From positions 868,001-932,000 of the forward strand of contig NZ_PJMW01000001.1 of the NCBI RefSeq assembly GCF_002846365.1: a DNA stretch of 64,000 nucleotides, written 5' to 3'. Position numbers and translations under genes: made by a program. Below the pieces are notes generated by a model. The model ran no database searches. It was not told where the DNA came from and saw only the letters and a program-made list of their open reading frames with translations. Below, one piece after another: positions 63,927 to 64,000 of this stretch (the stretch's first letter is position 1; every line of letters starts with the position of its first letter). Source of the stretch: Nocardia fluminea (lineage in GTDB: Bacteria > Actinomycetota > Actinomycetes > Mycobacteriales > Mycobacteriaceae).

Positions 63927-64000
63927 GTGGACGAAGTCTTGGCTTTGATCGGGGTGGGTGGACTGATCCCCACGATGATCGCCGCGGTGTCGGCATGGTT
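63927..64000 (+). CDS. N-terminal part of a membrane protein, cut by the window end
   Basis: GTG 63927 follows GGGGGA at 6 nt spacing and opens VDEVLALIGVGGLIPTMIAAVSAW, which looks like a first transmembrane helix. The gene runs off the end; nothing more can be said. An adjacent GTG at 63924 is an alternative start. Confidence 0.45.
   Translation, partial: MDEVLALIGVGGLIPTMIAAVSAW

Overview
The window looks like chromosome of a mycolic-acid actinomycete, most likely Nocardia or a close relative. Supporting signs are very high GC with strong GC3 bias, many GTG starts and 4-bp overlaps, three LIP-family secreted lipases, an Lsr2 paralogue, two PucR-type regulators, a PAS-ANTAR protein, a single-chain acyl-CoA carboxylase of the mycobacterial/nocardial type, a ChoD-like GMC oxidoreductase and a KstR-like operator. 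The genus is inferred; there is no rRNA or tRNA in the window to fix it.

Layout. 1-7 kb: a small secreted protein, a methyltransferase, an AlkD-like protein, a DUF885 protein, a DUF2797 protein, a 92-residue orphan and a PucR-type regulator. 7-19 kb (minus strand): a four-gene, tightly coupled operon made of a fully reducing PKS module (KS-AT-DH-ER-KR-ACP), a second PKS module with no reducing domains (KS-AT-ACP), a stand-alone AfsA-like protein and an FAD oxidoreductase. An SDR gene diverges from it. The module order predicts an ACP-bound beta-ketoacyl chain, which is the substrate class of AfsA, and there is no thioesterase. This is the best candidate for an undescribed system here.

20-28 kb: tandem secreted lipases, a PaoABC-like molybdenum hydroxylase operon, an alpha/beta hydrolase, a STAS protein and a GCS2-type ligase. 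29-41 kb: a general-stress island with CsbD, PAS-ANTAR, a PLP decarboxylase, a proline-rich protein, large catalase plus SDR, an anti-sigma / SigF-like sigma / STAS / anti-sigma set, an overlapping operon of haem-oxygenase-like di-iron protein, CDGSH protein and HemK-like methyltransferase, and an Acg-like nitroreductase. Three good SigF-type promoters (GTTY-N14..16-GGGTAR) lie in this island. 41-52 kb: single-chain long acyl-CoA carboxylase, ChoD-like oxidase, acyl-CoA carboxylase beta subunit and a second PucR.

52-64 kb: small secreted peptide, GNAT, hypothetical and hydrolase genes. Two insertion sequences (IS5-like, then IS701-like) sit back to back between three CTAG copies and split a DUF1772 gene. 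After them come a VOC protein, an ArsR-SRPBCC regulator with a DHFR-like partner, an epoxide hydrolase and SDR diverging over the KstR-like site, the Lsr2 paralogue, a third LIP lipase with a CTTGTT operator array, and a truncated membrane protein at the window edge. No CRISPR array, prophage, tRNA or rRNA was seen.
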